A stretch of DNA of 38,451 nucleotides from IMG/VR virus record IMGVR_UViG_3300049793_000106, positions 1 through 38,451 of that record. One strand, 5' to 3'. The translations under genes and the position numbers were made by a program. The stretch is from a virus. Below, one piece after another: positions 7,301 through 13,270 of the stretch (position 1 is the first letter of the stretch; the number at the start of each line of letters is the position of its first letter). The notes under the pieces were generated by a model. It saw only the letters and a list, made by a program, of their open reading frames with translations, had not been told where the DNA came from and ran no database searches.

Positions 7301-8023
7301 CAATCCAGGAGTATGGCGGGGAACGCTACTACCTTTGCGGGCGGTACTTCCAGAGAAAAGGTAAAGGACGACTGCACGTCAAAGTCTGGGTTGACCGGCA
7401 CGGCACGAATGTTCCGGAGAATCACGAGATTCACCACAAAGACCATGACCGGAGCAATAATCAACCAGACAACTTGGAGTGCCTCCATGAGACGGAACAT
7501 GGCAAGCATCACGGGTCCGAGTCGGGTGAACGCGGGAAACAGTACCTTCCCGCCGCACAGGTGGCAGCGGCCCGATGGCACGGAAGTCGTGTCGGTCGAA
7601 AATGGCACCGGGAACACTACGGCCGAATCAAGGACGTCCTGCATAAGCGCACCGAACGCACCTGCGGGCGTTGCGGCAAGTCCTTTCAGGGGCTCGAGTT
7701 TTCCAAGTGGTGCAGCAACACATGCAAGAGTTCGGCGCGACGCGCTTCAGGAGTGGATAGGGTCGAACGTACTTGCGCCCATTGCGGGAATGTTTTTTGG
7801 GTCGATCGGTACCGCCGAACGCCAACCTGTTCCCGGCAGTGTGGTCGCGGACTGGCGCGCAGTGCGGATAGAGGAAGCGGGACCTCTTGACGTCTATTGT
7901 CTGAGTGTTCCCAGCACGGGAAACTTCGCGGTCAATGGCGGGCTCATTGTAAAGAACTGTGGTGACGAAACACGTTATCATTTGAGGCGTCGCAAAGCAG
8001 AGATCCGAAACGAGGAATTTTGA
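4355..8023 (+). CDS. terL: Terminase large subunit precursor with two inteins
   Basis: The 1222-aa precursor packages DNA into proheads by ATP hydrolysis and cuts the concatemer. The ATPase P-loop GTRGPGK (77-83) is interrupted by intein 1 (84-407) and resumes with STAGL. Walker B is FFLWEE (about 495-500). The C-terminal RNase H-like nuclease shows AYDHG (Asp669), PADNSVFD (Asp765/Asp770) and, split by intein 2 (880-1201), DTNSEDH then CGDETRYH. After splicing the enzyme would be 83+472+21 = 576 aa, a normal TerL length, with an uninterrupted GTRGPGKST loop. The GTG start overlaps the upstream stop, and the end overlaps the portal ATG (TGATG). Confidence 0.93.
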   Translation: MNNEHPNALARSLRRIIDQPPIEQRPSTAPPKVEWKEDPTTGDLAPFVGDLAVGWAPMPGSQEAYLSCPVFEVLYHGTRGPGKRIANSTPVLTNRGWVAAGDVVMADKLVALDGSYTRIVDIFPCANRELFRVVFHDGAEILADAEHRWLVLNGKTGYREGWKVRTTEQIRKASVPYSVPFMQGPLPGKKWDGVDPYMVGLLLGDGTMRSKQVTLYSADDQILEYAASLGWLRYKYEGQCGRATCPSSSCEQWRRLLPRHMSGDKRVPRALMEADPSTRLLVLQGLMDSDGSAETCGKQRFVSKSEKLARDVAALVWSLGGVATVYKEDRFSPKGGVHWRWRVTLRHNNKFNPFRLSRKANRMVEQKKFLTRGIKSIEPAGVGDGVCFAVAHKSHCFVIDKFVVTHNSTAGLIDFGQHVGKGFGTHWQGIVFRRTYPELEDIIDQAKRWFPRVWPNSGYHATKHQWEWATGEKLMFRHADRESDYWSYHGRNIGFFLWEELTTWPNLNLYKAMMSICRSPIAAIPKKYRSTTNPYGIGHGAVRNHFKLGSLDPATKRAKDEAEKAKTRVDSRKLPTVGPIYTDDNGQQRVAIRGHIYENKILLHSDPGYIARLTNSAPNPAALMAWLEGDWDVVAGGMFDDVWVPSVHVVPDIPGPQIPKGWNVSRAYDHGQSKPFSVGWWACSDGTPAVVEVPVLTPEGIEMRKRTVGEVRGDVVRLTEWYGCREGEHNVGLNMTAVEIGAGIREREDRHFTRHGIKVHQGPADNSVFDANSSGTGTVARDMARPPARVTWSRSDKGPGSRIQGWQQIRKMLKAALSKPAEMGDGVPPILVDVRGNPLASRDPALFICQNNEAWIRTVPTLPRDKKDTDDVDTNSEDHCLAYGTVVNTPQGSRTIGFLAEHVPNGTIYSADGKEHTYHNARRTRRDAPTVRVFFANGKTLRCTPDHRVMLEDGIWCEAQYLHGLTCYSVNTWPTSSQSSAPQSRSMAGNATTFAGGTSREKVKDDCTSKSGLTGTARMFRRITRFTTKTMTGAIINQTTWSASMRRNMASITGPSRVNAGNSTFPPHRWQRPDGTEVVSVENGTGNTTAESRTSCISAPNAPAGVAASPFRGSSFPSGAATHARVRRDALQEWIGSNVLAPIAGMFFGSIGTAERQPVPGSVVADWRAVRIEEAGPLDVYCLSVPSTGNFAVNGGLIVKNCGDETRYHLRRRKAEIRNEEF
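4604..5575 (+). mobile_element. Intein 1 in TerL Walker A loop, LAGLIDADG, class 3-like
   Basis: This 324-residue intein lies between Lys83 (GPGK) and Ser408 (STAGL). The N-terminal block reads RIANSTPVLT with Arg where Cys, Ser or Ala is usual. Block B has AEHRW (His64, Trp66), block F has GVCFAV (Cys304), and the end is VVTHN (Thr322, His323, Asn324) followed by Ser+1. Trp, Cys and Thr at these places with no N-terminal nucleophile match the published WCT hallmark of class 3 inteins, where the block F Cys makes the first attack. Two LAGLIDADG motifs are present: MVGLLLGDG (115-123) and LQGLMDSDG (200-208), so a homing endonuclease is built in. Confidence 0.9.
6992..7957 (+). mobile_element. 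Intein 2 at TerL nuclease site, hosting a nested HNH gene
   Basis: This 322-residue intein sits between DTNSEDH and CGDETRYH of the nuclease domain. Block A is CLAYGTVVNTPQG (Cys1), block B is CTPDHRVML (Thr65, His68), block F is DVYCLSVPSTGNF, and the end is GGLIVKN with Cys+1. The penultimate residue is Lys, not the usual His. Residues about 93-300 in this frame are low-information Ser/Thr/Arg-rich sequence with no nuclease motif, because the same DNA encodes an HNH endonuclease in another frame (7270-7890). The frame is nevertheless free of stops throughout, as splicing requires. Confidence 0.88.
7270..7890 (+). CDS. HNH homing endonuclease nested out of frame in intein 2
   Basis: This 206-aa ORF lies wholly inside intein 2 but in a different reading frame from terL. 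It reads like a complete free-standing phage HNH enzyme: ISPTIQEYGGERYYLCGRYF start, a core with NHEIHHKDHDRSNNQPDNLE and EHGKHHG, a middle WHGS/KWHREHYG segment, and two C-terminal zinc knuckles, CGRCGKSF with WCSNTCK and CAHCGNVF with TCSRQCG. The ATG at 7270 has a weak GGTGA 4 nt upstream; a GTG at 7252 is an alternative. The full domain order without truncation argues for a real, intact gene and against two chance frameshifts. Confidence 0.8.
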   Translation: MAHVVTVISPTIQEYGGERYYLCGRYFQRKGKGRLHVKVWVDRHGTNVPENHEIHHKDHDRSNNQPDNLECLHETEHGKHHGSESGERGKQYLPAAQVAAARWHGSRVGRKWHREHYGRIKDVLHKRTERTCGRCGKSFQGLEFSKWCSNTCKSSARRASGVDRVERTCAHCGNVFWVDRYRRTPTCSRQCGRGLARSADRGSGTS

Positions 8024-9399
8024 TGGCAGAAAAAGACAAAAACGACCCTTCCAACTGTTCTGCTGCGCACGCAATGATGGCTCCGCGTCTGAAAAAAATG
8101 CGGGCCGTTTTTGGCGGCACTGATGCTATGCGGGACTGCGGCGAGGAATACTTGCCCAAGAACGAGAACGAGAGTGACGCGCGCTATGACGAGAGGCTGA
8201 CCGAGAGTTTTCTCTACAACGCGACCGCTCTCACGCTTCGATCATGGGTCGGTCGTGTGTTCAGTGAGCCGATTCGCCACAGCGAGTCCGCCTACTATCA
8301 GCAGGAACAGGCGCGCAAGCTGGCGATGGGGTACACGCCGGAATCGCTGCCGAAGGTCCCCAAGCTGGACCCCCGCATCGCGGCGTTGTTTCCCGATATC
8401 GACCTGATGGGCAATTCCCTCGATGTCGTGACGCGCGAATGGTTCAACACCGGCATGTCGTACGCCGTCGCTCCCATGCTGATCCTCAACAGCACGCCGA
8501 CAGTGACGCCGAGCCCAGGGCGCAACCGAACCAAGGCGGACGACTTGGCCGAAAAGGTGAGACCGTACTGGCAAATGATCGCGCCCGAGAACGTGCTCGA
8601 CGTGCGTACCACCACGCAAGGGGGCCGTGAAGTCGTCACGCACCTGCGGGTGGCCGGTATGCGAAAAGTCTACGACGGTTTTCGCGAAGACTCCCAGGAA
8701 ACCATCACGGTGTATGGGCCCAACTACAGTCAGGTGTTTCTACTCACCAAGGTCAAGCGGCGGCAGAAACAGGAATGGATTCCTGAAGCGGTCGTGCCGC
8801 ACGACTATCCGGAAGTCCCGTTCGTCGTGTTCTACGCGCAGAAAGAGGAAACGATGGTGGGCCAGTCTGCGGCGTTCGAACTTGCCGATATCAACATCCG
8901 GCACTGGCAAAGCTACTCGAGCCAGCAGTCGTGCCTTAAGGTTGCGCGCTTCCCGATGCTTGCGGGCGCGGGCGTACCGGACGAGCAGGTTGTCGTGATC
9001 GGTAACCGTCGCTTTCTTCGCAGTGAACTTCCGGAGGCGCGATTCTACTACGTCGAGCACGGCGGAGCAGCGCTGGAGAGTGGCGAAAAGGATCTCCAGC
9101 GCCTGGAAGACTGGATGTCGGCCTACGGTGCCGACTTCCTCAAGAAGAAGCTCAGCCACGTCACGGCAAAAGACACGGAACTCTCGAGCGCGGAAGCAAC
9201 CAGCCCGATCTCGGACGTAGCGTGTCGCTTCAATGACGCGATGGCGCAGGCACTGTCACACACCGCAAGGTGGATGAACATTGCGGAGCCTGAAGCGGGG
9301 TCCGTGACAGTGACGACGAATCTCGATTCGGAAAGCGACGCGCCTCCGCCGGCCAAGCCTGCCGAAACGAAGCCGGCGCCGAAGAAAACCAAAAAGTGA
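8023..9399 (+). CDS. Portal protein (DUF4055-type)
   Basis: This 458-aa protein follows TerL directly, with GAGGAA upstream and TGATG coupling. It resembles the DUF4055 portal family: an N-terminal YLPKNENESDARYDERL segment, the ATALTLRSWVGRVFSEP region, a YAVAPMLIL stretch, VVPHDYPEVPFVVFY, and the long helix with RLEDWMSAYGADFLKKK. The C-terminus is an Ala/Pro/Lys-rich tail (PPPAKPAETKPAPKKTKK). Portals form the dodecameric DNA gate at one capsid vertex and bind the terminase. I chose the second of two adjacent starts (8020 TTG, 8023 ATG) on spacing. Confidence 0.88.
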   Translation: MAEKDKNDPSNCSAAHAMMAPRLKKMRAVFGGTDAMRDCGEEYLPKNENESDARYDERLTESFLYNATALTLRSWVGRVFSEPIRHSESAYYQQEQARKLAMGYTPESLPKVPKLDPRIAALFPDIDLMGNSLDVVTREWFNTGMSYAVAPMLILNSTPTVTPSPGRNRTKADDLAEKVRPYWQMIAPENVLDVRTTTQGGREVVTHLRVAGMRKVYDGFREDSQETITVYGPNYSQVFLLTKVKRRQKQEWIPEAVVPHDYPEVPFVVFYAQKEETMVGQSAAFELADINIRHWQSYSSQQSCLKVARFPMLAGAGVPDEQVVVIGNRRFLRSELPEARFYYVEHGGAALESGEKDLQRLEDWMSAYGADFLKKKLSHVTAKDTELSSAEATSPISDVACRFNDAMAQALSHTARWMNIAEPEAGSVTVTTNLDSESDAPPPAKPAETKPAPKKTKK

Positions 9400-9451
9400 A
9401 CAGCCCGAGTCACGTGTTCGGGACTCGATAACCTATACCCACGATCGACGC

Positions 9452-9492
9452 GCAAAAGTGACTTTTGCCCAACCTTTCGCGTGATGCGAAAG
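9452..9492. repeat. Two tandem hairpins before the scaffold-like gene
   Basis: GCAAAAG (9452-9458) pairs with CTTTTGC (9462-9468) across TGA. CTTTCGC (9474-9480) pairs with GCGAAAG (9486-9492) across five bases. Both have 7-bp perfect stems and lie in the 110-bp portal-scaffold gap, ending 5 bp before the ribosome binding site AGAGGGGA (9497-9504). Another short inverted repeat (CGAGTC/GACTCG) lies at 9406-9427. There is no U-tract. A role in mRNA stability or translation control is inferred. Confidence 0.55.
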
Positions 9493-9509
9493 TCCCAAGA
9501 GGGGATACG

Positions 9510-10331
9510 ATGTTCGACTTTACCGCAAACGAAACCACCACCGATATCAACGGAGTACCCGCCGAGTTCCGCCCCATGTTCGTGGAAGACTCCGCGACTC
9601 CCGGCACCTTCAAGCTCGCGAAAGACAATCCGATAGTGGCCGGGGCCGTCAAAGCGTTGACGGGCTTGGCCACTGCGCTGGGCAGCGAGCGCAAGATCAC
9701 GGCGGCGCAAAAGGAAGCCCTCAAGGGCGTCGATCTTTCCGAGCTCAAGGACTTCGGCGCGACCCCGGCCGAGATCAAGGCGGCCGTCGAAGCGAAGATC
9801 ACGGAACTTACGGAAGCGGCGAGCAAAGGGCTGAAGATCAATCCCGAGACGCTGCGCGCGGAGTTCCAGGCGGCGCACGGCAAAGAAATCCAGGTGCGTG
9901 ACCAAAAGCTGGCAGCCCTCACGGAACAGTTCAAGGTGCTGACCGTTGACCAGGCTGCAACGATGGTCCTGACGACGCCGGACAAGGACGGCCGCCCGAT
10001 GACCGACGCGCCCAACCTTGTCTTGCCGTTCATCCGCCAGCAGGTGCAGGTGGTCGAGGAAGACGGGCAGATGGTCACGGTCGTGGTCAACGACCGCAAG
10101 GAAGTACGCCACAACCCGGCGACCGGCCAGCGCATGACGGTGAGCGACCTCGCGCTCGAGATGAAGGAACAGCCGACCTACGCGCCGCTGTTTCGCAGCG
10201 AGACGCGCCAGGGACCGCCCAACCCGGGCAAGACCAACCAGCCGGTCAACCCGAACCTGCCGCAGCAGCGCGCCGATATGAGCCCGACGCAACTGATTTC
10301 GGCAGGGCTGGCCAAGAATCAGGTCAAGTAG
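9510..10331 (+). CDS. Scaffold-like / head assembly protein
   Basis: This 273-aa protein lies between portal and capsid, the usual place of the prohead scaffold. It is highly charged and helical: residues about 50-150 form amphipathic helices (ITAAQKEALKG, EIKAAVEAKITELTEAASKG, AEFQAAHGKEIQVRDQKLAALTEQF) typical of scaffold coiled coils. A more beta-like section follows (QVQVVEEDGQMVTVVVNDRK), then a disordered Pro/Gln/Asn-rich C-terminus. No protease motif is seen. The ATG at 9510 is chosen for its AGAGGGGA site; the upstream in-frame start (9465) lies in the hairpin region. Function is inferred from position and composition. Confidence 0.65.
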   Translation: MFDFTANETTTDINGVPAEFRPMFVEDSATPGTFKLAKDNPIVAGAVKALTGLATALGSERKITAAQKEALKGVDLSELKDFGATPAEIKAAVEAKITELTEAASKGLKINPETLRAEFQAAHGKEIQVRDQKLAALTEQFKVLTVDQAATMVLTTPDKDGRPMTDAPNLVLPFIRQQVQVVEEDGQMVTVVVNDRKEVRHNPATGQRMTVSDLALEMKEQPTYAPLFRSETRQGPPNPGKTNQPVNPNLPQQRADMSPTQLISAGLAKNQVK

Positions 10332-10334
10332 GCG

Positions 10335-10363
10335 TTGACAGCCGCGCGATCGGCGGCTAGAAA
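10335..10363 (+). promoter_or_regulatory. Putative promoter before the capsid leader
   Basis: TTGACA (10335-10340) is a perfect -35 box. It is followed after 17 bp by TAGAAA (10358-10363), a 4/6 match to TATAAT. The spacer contains the hairpin AGCCGC/GCGGCT (10340-10358). It begins 3 bp after the scaffold stop and would start a transcript about 450 nt upstream of the capsid gene. This is inferred from the boxes only. Confidence 0.4.
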
Positions 10364-10822
10364 AGAACCCGCCTGGAGAGAGGGGATTTCGGTTCCTGCC
10401 CGAAAAGGCTAATCTCTCCGGGACCACTTGATTGGCGCTGCTCTGGATGGTCCCGGGTGCAGCGGCCCTGAGACTCCAAGTCTCCGCCAGTAGCTCAACG
10501 ACCGCGCCGGCAAGTTTCGCGAGACCCCGGCCTGCCTGATAGAGCACGAAGCCATCATCGCCGGTTGTGGGTGTCGACACCTGCGCTGGGGGTTGGTCGG
10601 AGGTTGGCGGTAAGAGTCCGCCCGGCGGACGCAGATATGTTCCCCCGAAGCCTTCGTCTCGGGGGAACATAGTGCACAGGTGCAACATTGACGGCACGCC
10701 GATTGCAAGTGCATAACGTCGCCATCTTCGGGAACGCGTGATGCGGGCCTGATTCCACTTTCCAATCCAACCACGCCACGGGTGATCCACGGCGGGTGTT
10801 AAAACCCCCTGGAGGACCTGAG
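10364..10822 (+). promoter_or_regulatory. Long structured leader upstream of the capsid gene
   Basis: About 460 nt without a credible ORF on either strand. Perfect stems visible by eye are GGAGAGA/TCTCTCC (10375-10381 with 10413-10419) enclosing TTTCGG/CCGAAA (10387-10392 with 10400-10405), GGGACCA/TGGTCCC (10420-10426 with 10448-10454), GAGAC/GTCTC (10470-10484), the palindrome GGTGTCGACACC (10570-10581), GTCCGCC/GGCGGAC (10616-10630), and a 12-bp stem ATGTTCCCCCGA/TCGGGGGAACAT (10637-10670). There are no U-tracts. It could be a cis-regulatory or processed RNA, or a site for recombination. I could not match it to a known RNA class. Confidence 0.55.
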
Positions 10823-11743
10823 ATGGCCACCGTTACTCTTGTCGAATCTTCGAAGCTGTGCCGCGAAGAACTCGTTGCCGGCATCATCGCCACCATCATC
10901 AACACCGACCAGATGTTCGAACTGCTCCCGTTCAACGGGATCGGGGGCAACGCGCTGGCCTACAGCCGTGAAAACGCTCGCGGCGATGTCCAGTACGTCG
11001 GCGTCGGGGACTCGATCACGGCGACTTCGGCCGCGACGTTCACCAAGGTGACGTCCAGCCTGACGACCCTGATCAGCCAGGCCGAAGTCAACCAGTTGAT
11101 CCAGGAGACGCGATCGGACGACGGCAACGACCAGACGGCGGTGCAGCTTGCGAGCAAGGCCGCGTCGATGGGCGACCAGTACCGCGATTCGCTCATCAAC
11201 GGCACCGGCGCCGGGGACGAGTTCACGGGTCTGATCTCGCTGTGCGCCTCGAGCCAGAAGGTGGCCACCGGCGCCAATGGCCGCACCTTCGACTTCGACG
11301 TCCTGGACGAGCTCTTTGACCTCGTCCTCGACAAGCGCGGCAAGGTCGACTACTGCCTGCTTCCGTTCCGCACGCGCCGCAAGTTCCTCGCCAAGCTGCG
11401 AGCACTCGGCGGGGCGAGCATCGGAGACACCGTGACGCTGCCTTCGGGCAACACGGTTCCGGCGTATCGCGGGGTGCCGCTGTTCGTCAACAGCTTCATC
11501 CCGGTCGATCAGGTCAAGGGTGCCTCGACGGGCTGCACGACGATTCTGGCCGGCACGTTCGATGATGGCTCGGAGAAGTACGGGATTTCCGGTCTGACGG
11601 CGCGCAACGCGGCCGGCATGCGTGTGTCGCGCGTCGGCACGCACCAGACCAAGGACGAGGAAATCTACCGCACGAAGTGGTACTGTGGACTGGCCCTCTA
11701 CAACGAGAAGGGCCTCGCAATCGCGGACGGCATCCAGGACTAA
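10823..11743 (+). CDS. Major capsid protein
   Basis: This 306-aa protein follows the scaffold and a strong ribosome binding site GGAGGA 6 nt before the ATG. It fits an HK97-fold capsid: an N-terminal helical arm (residues 1-40), a central ETRSDDGNDQTAVQLASKAASMGDQYRDSLINGTGAGDEFTG-type spine region, the FDVLDELFDLVLDKRG helix, DYCLLPFRTRRKFLAKLRAL, and late-strand GVPLFVNSFIP and YGISGLTARNAAGMRVSRVG blocks ending in KWYCGLALYNEKGLAI. The family assignment is by this order of elements and genomic place. There is no obvious delta-domain or protease nearby. A 12-bp hairpin upstream and a long hairpin downstream bracket the gene. Confidence 0.87.
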   Translation: MATVTLVESSKLCREELVAGIIATIINTDQMFELLPFNGIGGNALAYSRENARGDVQYVGVGDSITATSAATFTKVTSSLTTLISQAEVNQLIQETRSDDGNDQTAVQLASKAASMGDQYRDSLINGTGAGDEFTGLISLCASSQKVATGANGRTFDFDVLDELFDLVLDKRGKVDYCLLPFRTRRKFLAKLRALGGASIGDTVTLPSGNTVPAYRGVPLFVNSFIPVDQVKGASTGCTTILAGTFDDGSEKYGISGLTARNAAGMRVSRVGTHQTKDEEIYRTKWYCGLALYNEKGLAIADGIQD

Positions 11744-11756
11744 GATGGCGGTCGGG

Positions 11757-11796
11757 CAGGTGCCGTCGCGCGGGGAAACCCGCGAGGCGGCACCTG
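11757..11796 (+). repeat. Long GNRA-type hairpin after the capsid gene
   Basis: CAGGTGCCG (11757-11765) pairs with CGGCACCTG (11788-11796). Inside, CGCGGG (11769-11774) pairs with CCCGCG (11779-11784) around a GAAA tetraloop, separated by a 3x3 internal loop. No U-tract follows, and the next ribosome binding site (AAAGGAG) begins 5 nt later. A 3'-end stabiliser of the capsid message or a processing site is more likely than a Rho-independent terminator. Confidence 0.65.
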
Positions 11797-11812
11797 ATCG
11801 CAAAGGAGCCCC

Positions 11813-12676
11813 ATGCCTGCATTCATCGTCCAGATCGTGCGCACCGGCGGCCAATCGTTCATCGAAGGCCGGGACTGTGTTCTGGTCAACGCCGCGAGCG
11901 AGGCCGACGCTCGCGCCGCGGCAAAGAACGTGATTCTGGGCTCGGGCTACTCGTCCGAAGCGTGGGACGCCGCGACCGTGACCGAGATTGCGGCCGCCGC
12001 CGACCTCGAGGGTTTCCGCCTCCGTGTCGCGATCCTGGAAGCCGATATCGACGTGATCGTGACGGGCGCTGCCGCCGCCACGATTGACGATCTCGGCACG
12101 GCCGCAGCCGCTGCGCTCAATGCGCTGCCCGAGATTGCCGGTGCCACCTACAACACCGGCACCAACGTGCTGACTGTCTGTGACGCGGCGGACGACCTGA
12201 GCGCCTTCGCTCTCACTGTCGAGTTGCTTCCGCCGATCAGTGCGCTCTACAGCACGCCAACTACTCCGATCGCGAGTTTTGTGACGGGCGTCACTGCCCC
12301 GCCCGGCACAAACGAAGTTCAGACGCTCACGATCGCGCTCATTGCCAACGGGCAGACCTACACCATCACGTTCTCGGGCCAGACGACGTCCGCGATTGCC
12401 AAGGCGGCGGACGCCGCGACGGCGCAAGCTGCCCTCATTGCACTGAGCAACCTTGCAACCGGCGACGTCGTTGTGACAGGAACGTCGGTCGTGACGGGCC
12501 TTACTCTGACTTTTGGGGGCGCCTACGCGGGAGTGGACGTTCCGGCCATCACGGCGGTTGCCAGCGATGCGGCTTCCGCCGTCATCACGACTTCACGTAT
12601 TGGCGGAGCACTGCAAGCAACCCTGGTGGCCAGCACGCCGCCGCAAGCCTACAATGACCCGGGCCTCGGCCTCTAA
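11813..12676 (+). CDS. Decoration-like head protein with inserted beta module
   Basis: This 287-aa protein follows the capsid gene with AAAGGAG upstream. Residues 1-160 and the last ~25 align by eye with the next gene product: similar AFIVQIV/AYLVQVP start, ADLEGFRLRVAILEA, TALNALPEIAGATYN, TNVLTV and ELLPP blocks. Between them, residues about 162-265 hold an extra module beginning NEVQTLTI, with YTITFSGQTTSAIA, AATAQAALIAL and DVPAIT. That pattern is familiar from repeat modules in phage and bacterial surface proteins (NEVQxVTI, GTFTLTFxGQTT, VQAALEAL). A capsid decoration role is inferred from position and lack of cysteines or signal peptide. Confidence 0.65.
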   Translation: MPAFIVQIVRTGGQSFIEGRDCVLVNAASEADARAAAKNVILGSGYSSEAWDAATVTEIAAAADLEGFRLRVAILEADIDVIVTGAAAATIDDLGTAAAAALNALPEIAGATYNTGTNVLTVCDAADDLSAFALTVELLPPISALYSTPTTPIASFVTGVTAPPGTNEVQTLTIALIANGQTYTITFSGQTTSAIAKAADAATAQAALIALSNLATGDVVVTGTSVVTGLTLTFGGAYAGVDVPAITAVASDAASAVITTSRIGGALQATLVASTPPQAYNDPGLGL

Positions 12677-12697
12677 CCCACAGGAGAACGTACCAGC

Positions 12698-13267
12698 ATG
12701 GCATCCGCATATCTCGTTCAGGTCCCCGCCGAAGGCGGACAGAACCTCATCAACGGCGCCAACGCGATGGTCGTCTACGCCGAGAGCTCGGCGGACGCCA
12801 AGGCGTTCGCCAAGTCGAAATTCTCGGGGGATTCCGCCGCCATGTGGGCTGCCGCCACCGTGACGGCGCTCGCGGCCGGCGCGGATCTCGAGGGCTGGCG
12901 CCTGCGTATCGCGCTGCTAGACGCTGCGACGCCGGTCGACGTCACGGTGACGGGCGCCGCGTCTGCCACGGTCGATTCGCTCGGCGCGCTGGCCGTCACG
13001 GCGCTCAACGCGCTCGCGACCATCGCGGGCGCGGCCTACAACTCGAGCACCAATGTTCTGACGGTCGCGGAGACCACGGACAATCTGGGTGCTGCAACGC
13101 TGACGGCGCAGCTTCTGCCGCCGGCCACCTACGGCGATCCCACGGTGGCCATTCCTTCGTTCATCACGACGGTGGTCAACGCGGGCGCGTCCAACGCTGC
13201 GGTCAAGTGCACGCTCGTCCAGTCGGCCGTCCCGGCGTTCTACGCGTCGGTCGCGGTGGTCGCGTAG
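12698..13267 (+). CDS. Decoration-like head protein, paralogue of upstream gene
   Basis: This 189-aa protein is a shorter copy of the preceding gene and lacks its inserted module. Shared segments include ADLEGWRLRIALLDA, TVTGAASATVDSLG, TALNALATIAGAAYN, TNVLTVAE and QLLPPATY. The two genes are 21 bp apart and in tandem, which points to duplication and divergence. Composition is Ala/Thr/Val-rich and beta-prone, with no signal peptide or membrane segment. It could decorate the capsid surface together with its paralogue. Ribosome binding site GGAGAA precedes the ATG. Confidence 0.65.
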   Translation: MASAYLVQVPAEGGQNLINGANAMVVYAESSADAKAFAKSKFSGDSAAMWAAATVTALAAGADLEGWRLRIALLDAATPVDVTVTGAASATVDSLGALAVTALNALATIAGAAYNSSTNVLTVAETTDNLGAATLTAQLLPPATYGDPTVAIPSFITTVVNAGASNAAVKCTLVQSAVPAFYASVAVVA

Positions 13268-13270
13268 GCC

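Noticed and set aside
7270-7890. HNH frame caused by two sequencing frameshifts in intein 2
   Set aside because: Considered, but the HNH ORF has its own start, full domain order and stop, and the intein frame is open throughout. Two compensating errors in exactly these places are less likely, though read-level checking is still needed.
10470-10591. tRNA-like pieces (TAGCTCAAC, GATAGAGCAC, a CCCCGGC/GCTGGGG stem)
   Set aside because: No anticodon arm or 7-nt T-loop forms between them, and there is no CCA. The order and spacing do not fit any tRNA, so this is kept only as part of the structured leader.
10364-10822. Group I intron between scaffold and capsid
   Set aside because: A TCAACGACC segment recalls the R element and could pair with GGTCG at 10595-10599, but no P/Q/S elements or split exon were found. 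Both flanking genes are complete.
9123-12427. Very long minus-strand open frames (9123-10790 and 10799-12427)
   Set aside because: They mirror the portal, scaffold, capsid and decoration genes. In GC-rich genes with strong third-position bias the antisense frame often stays open. No domain, start site or neighbour supports them.
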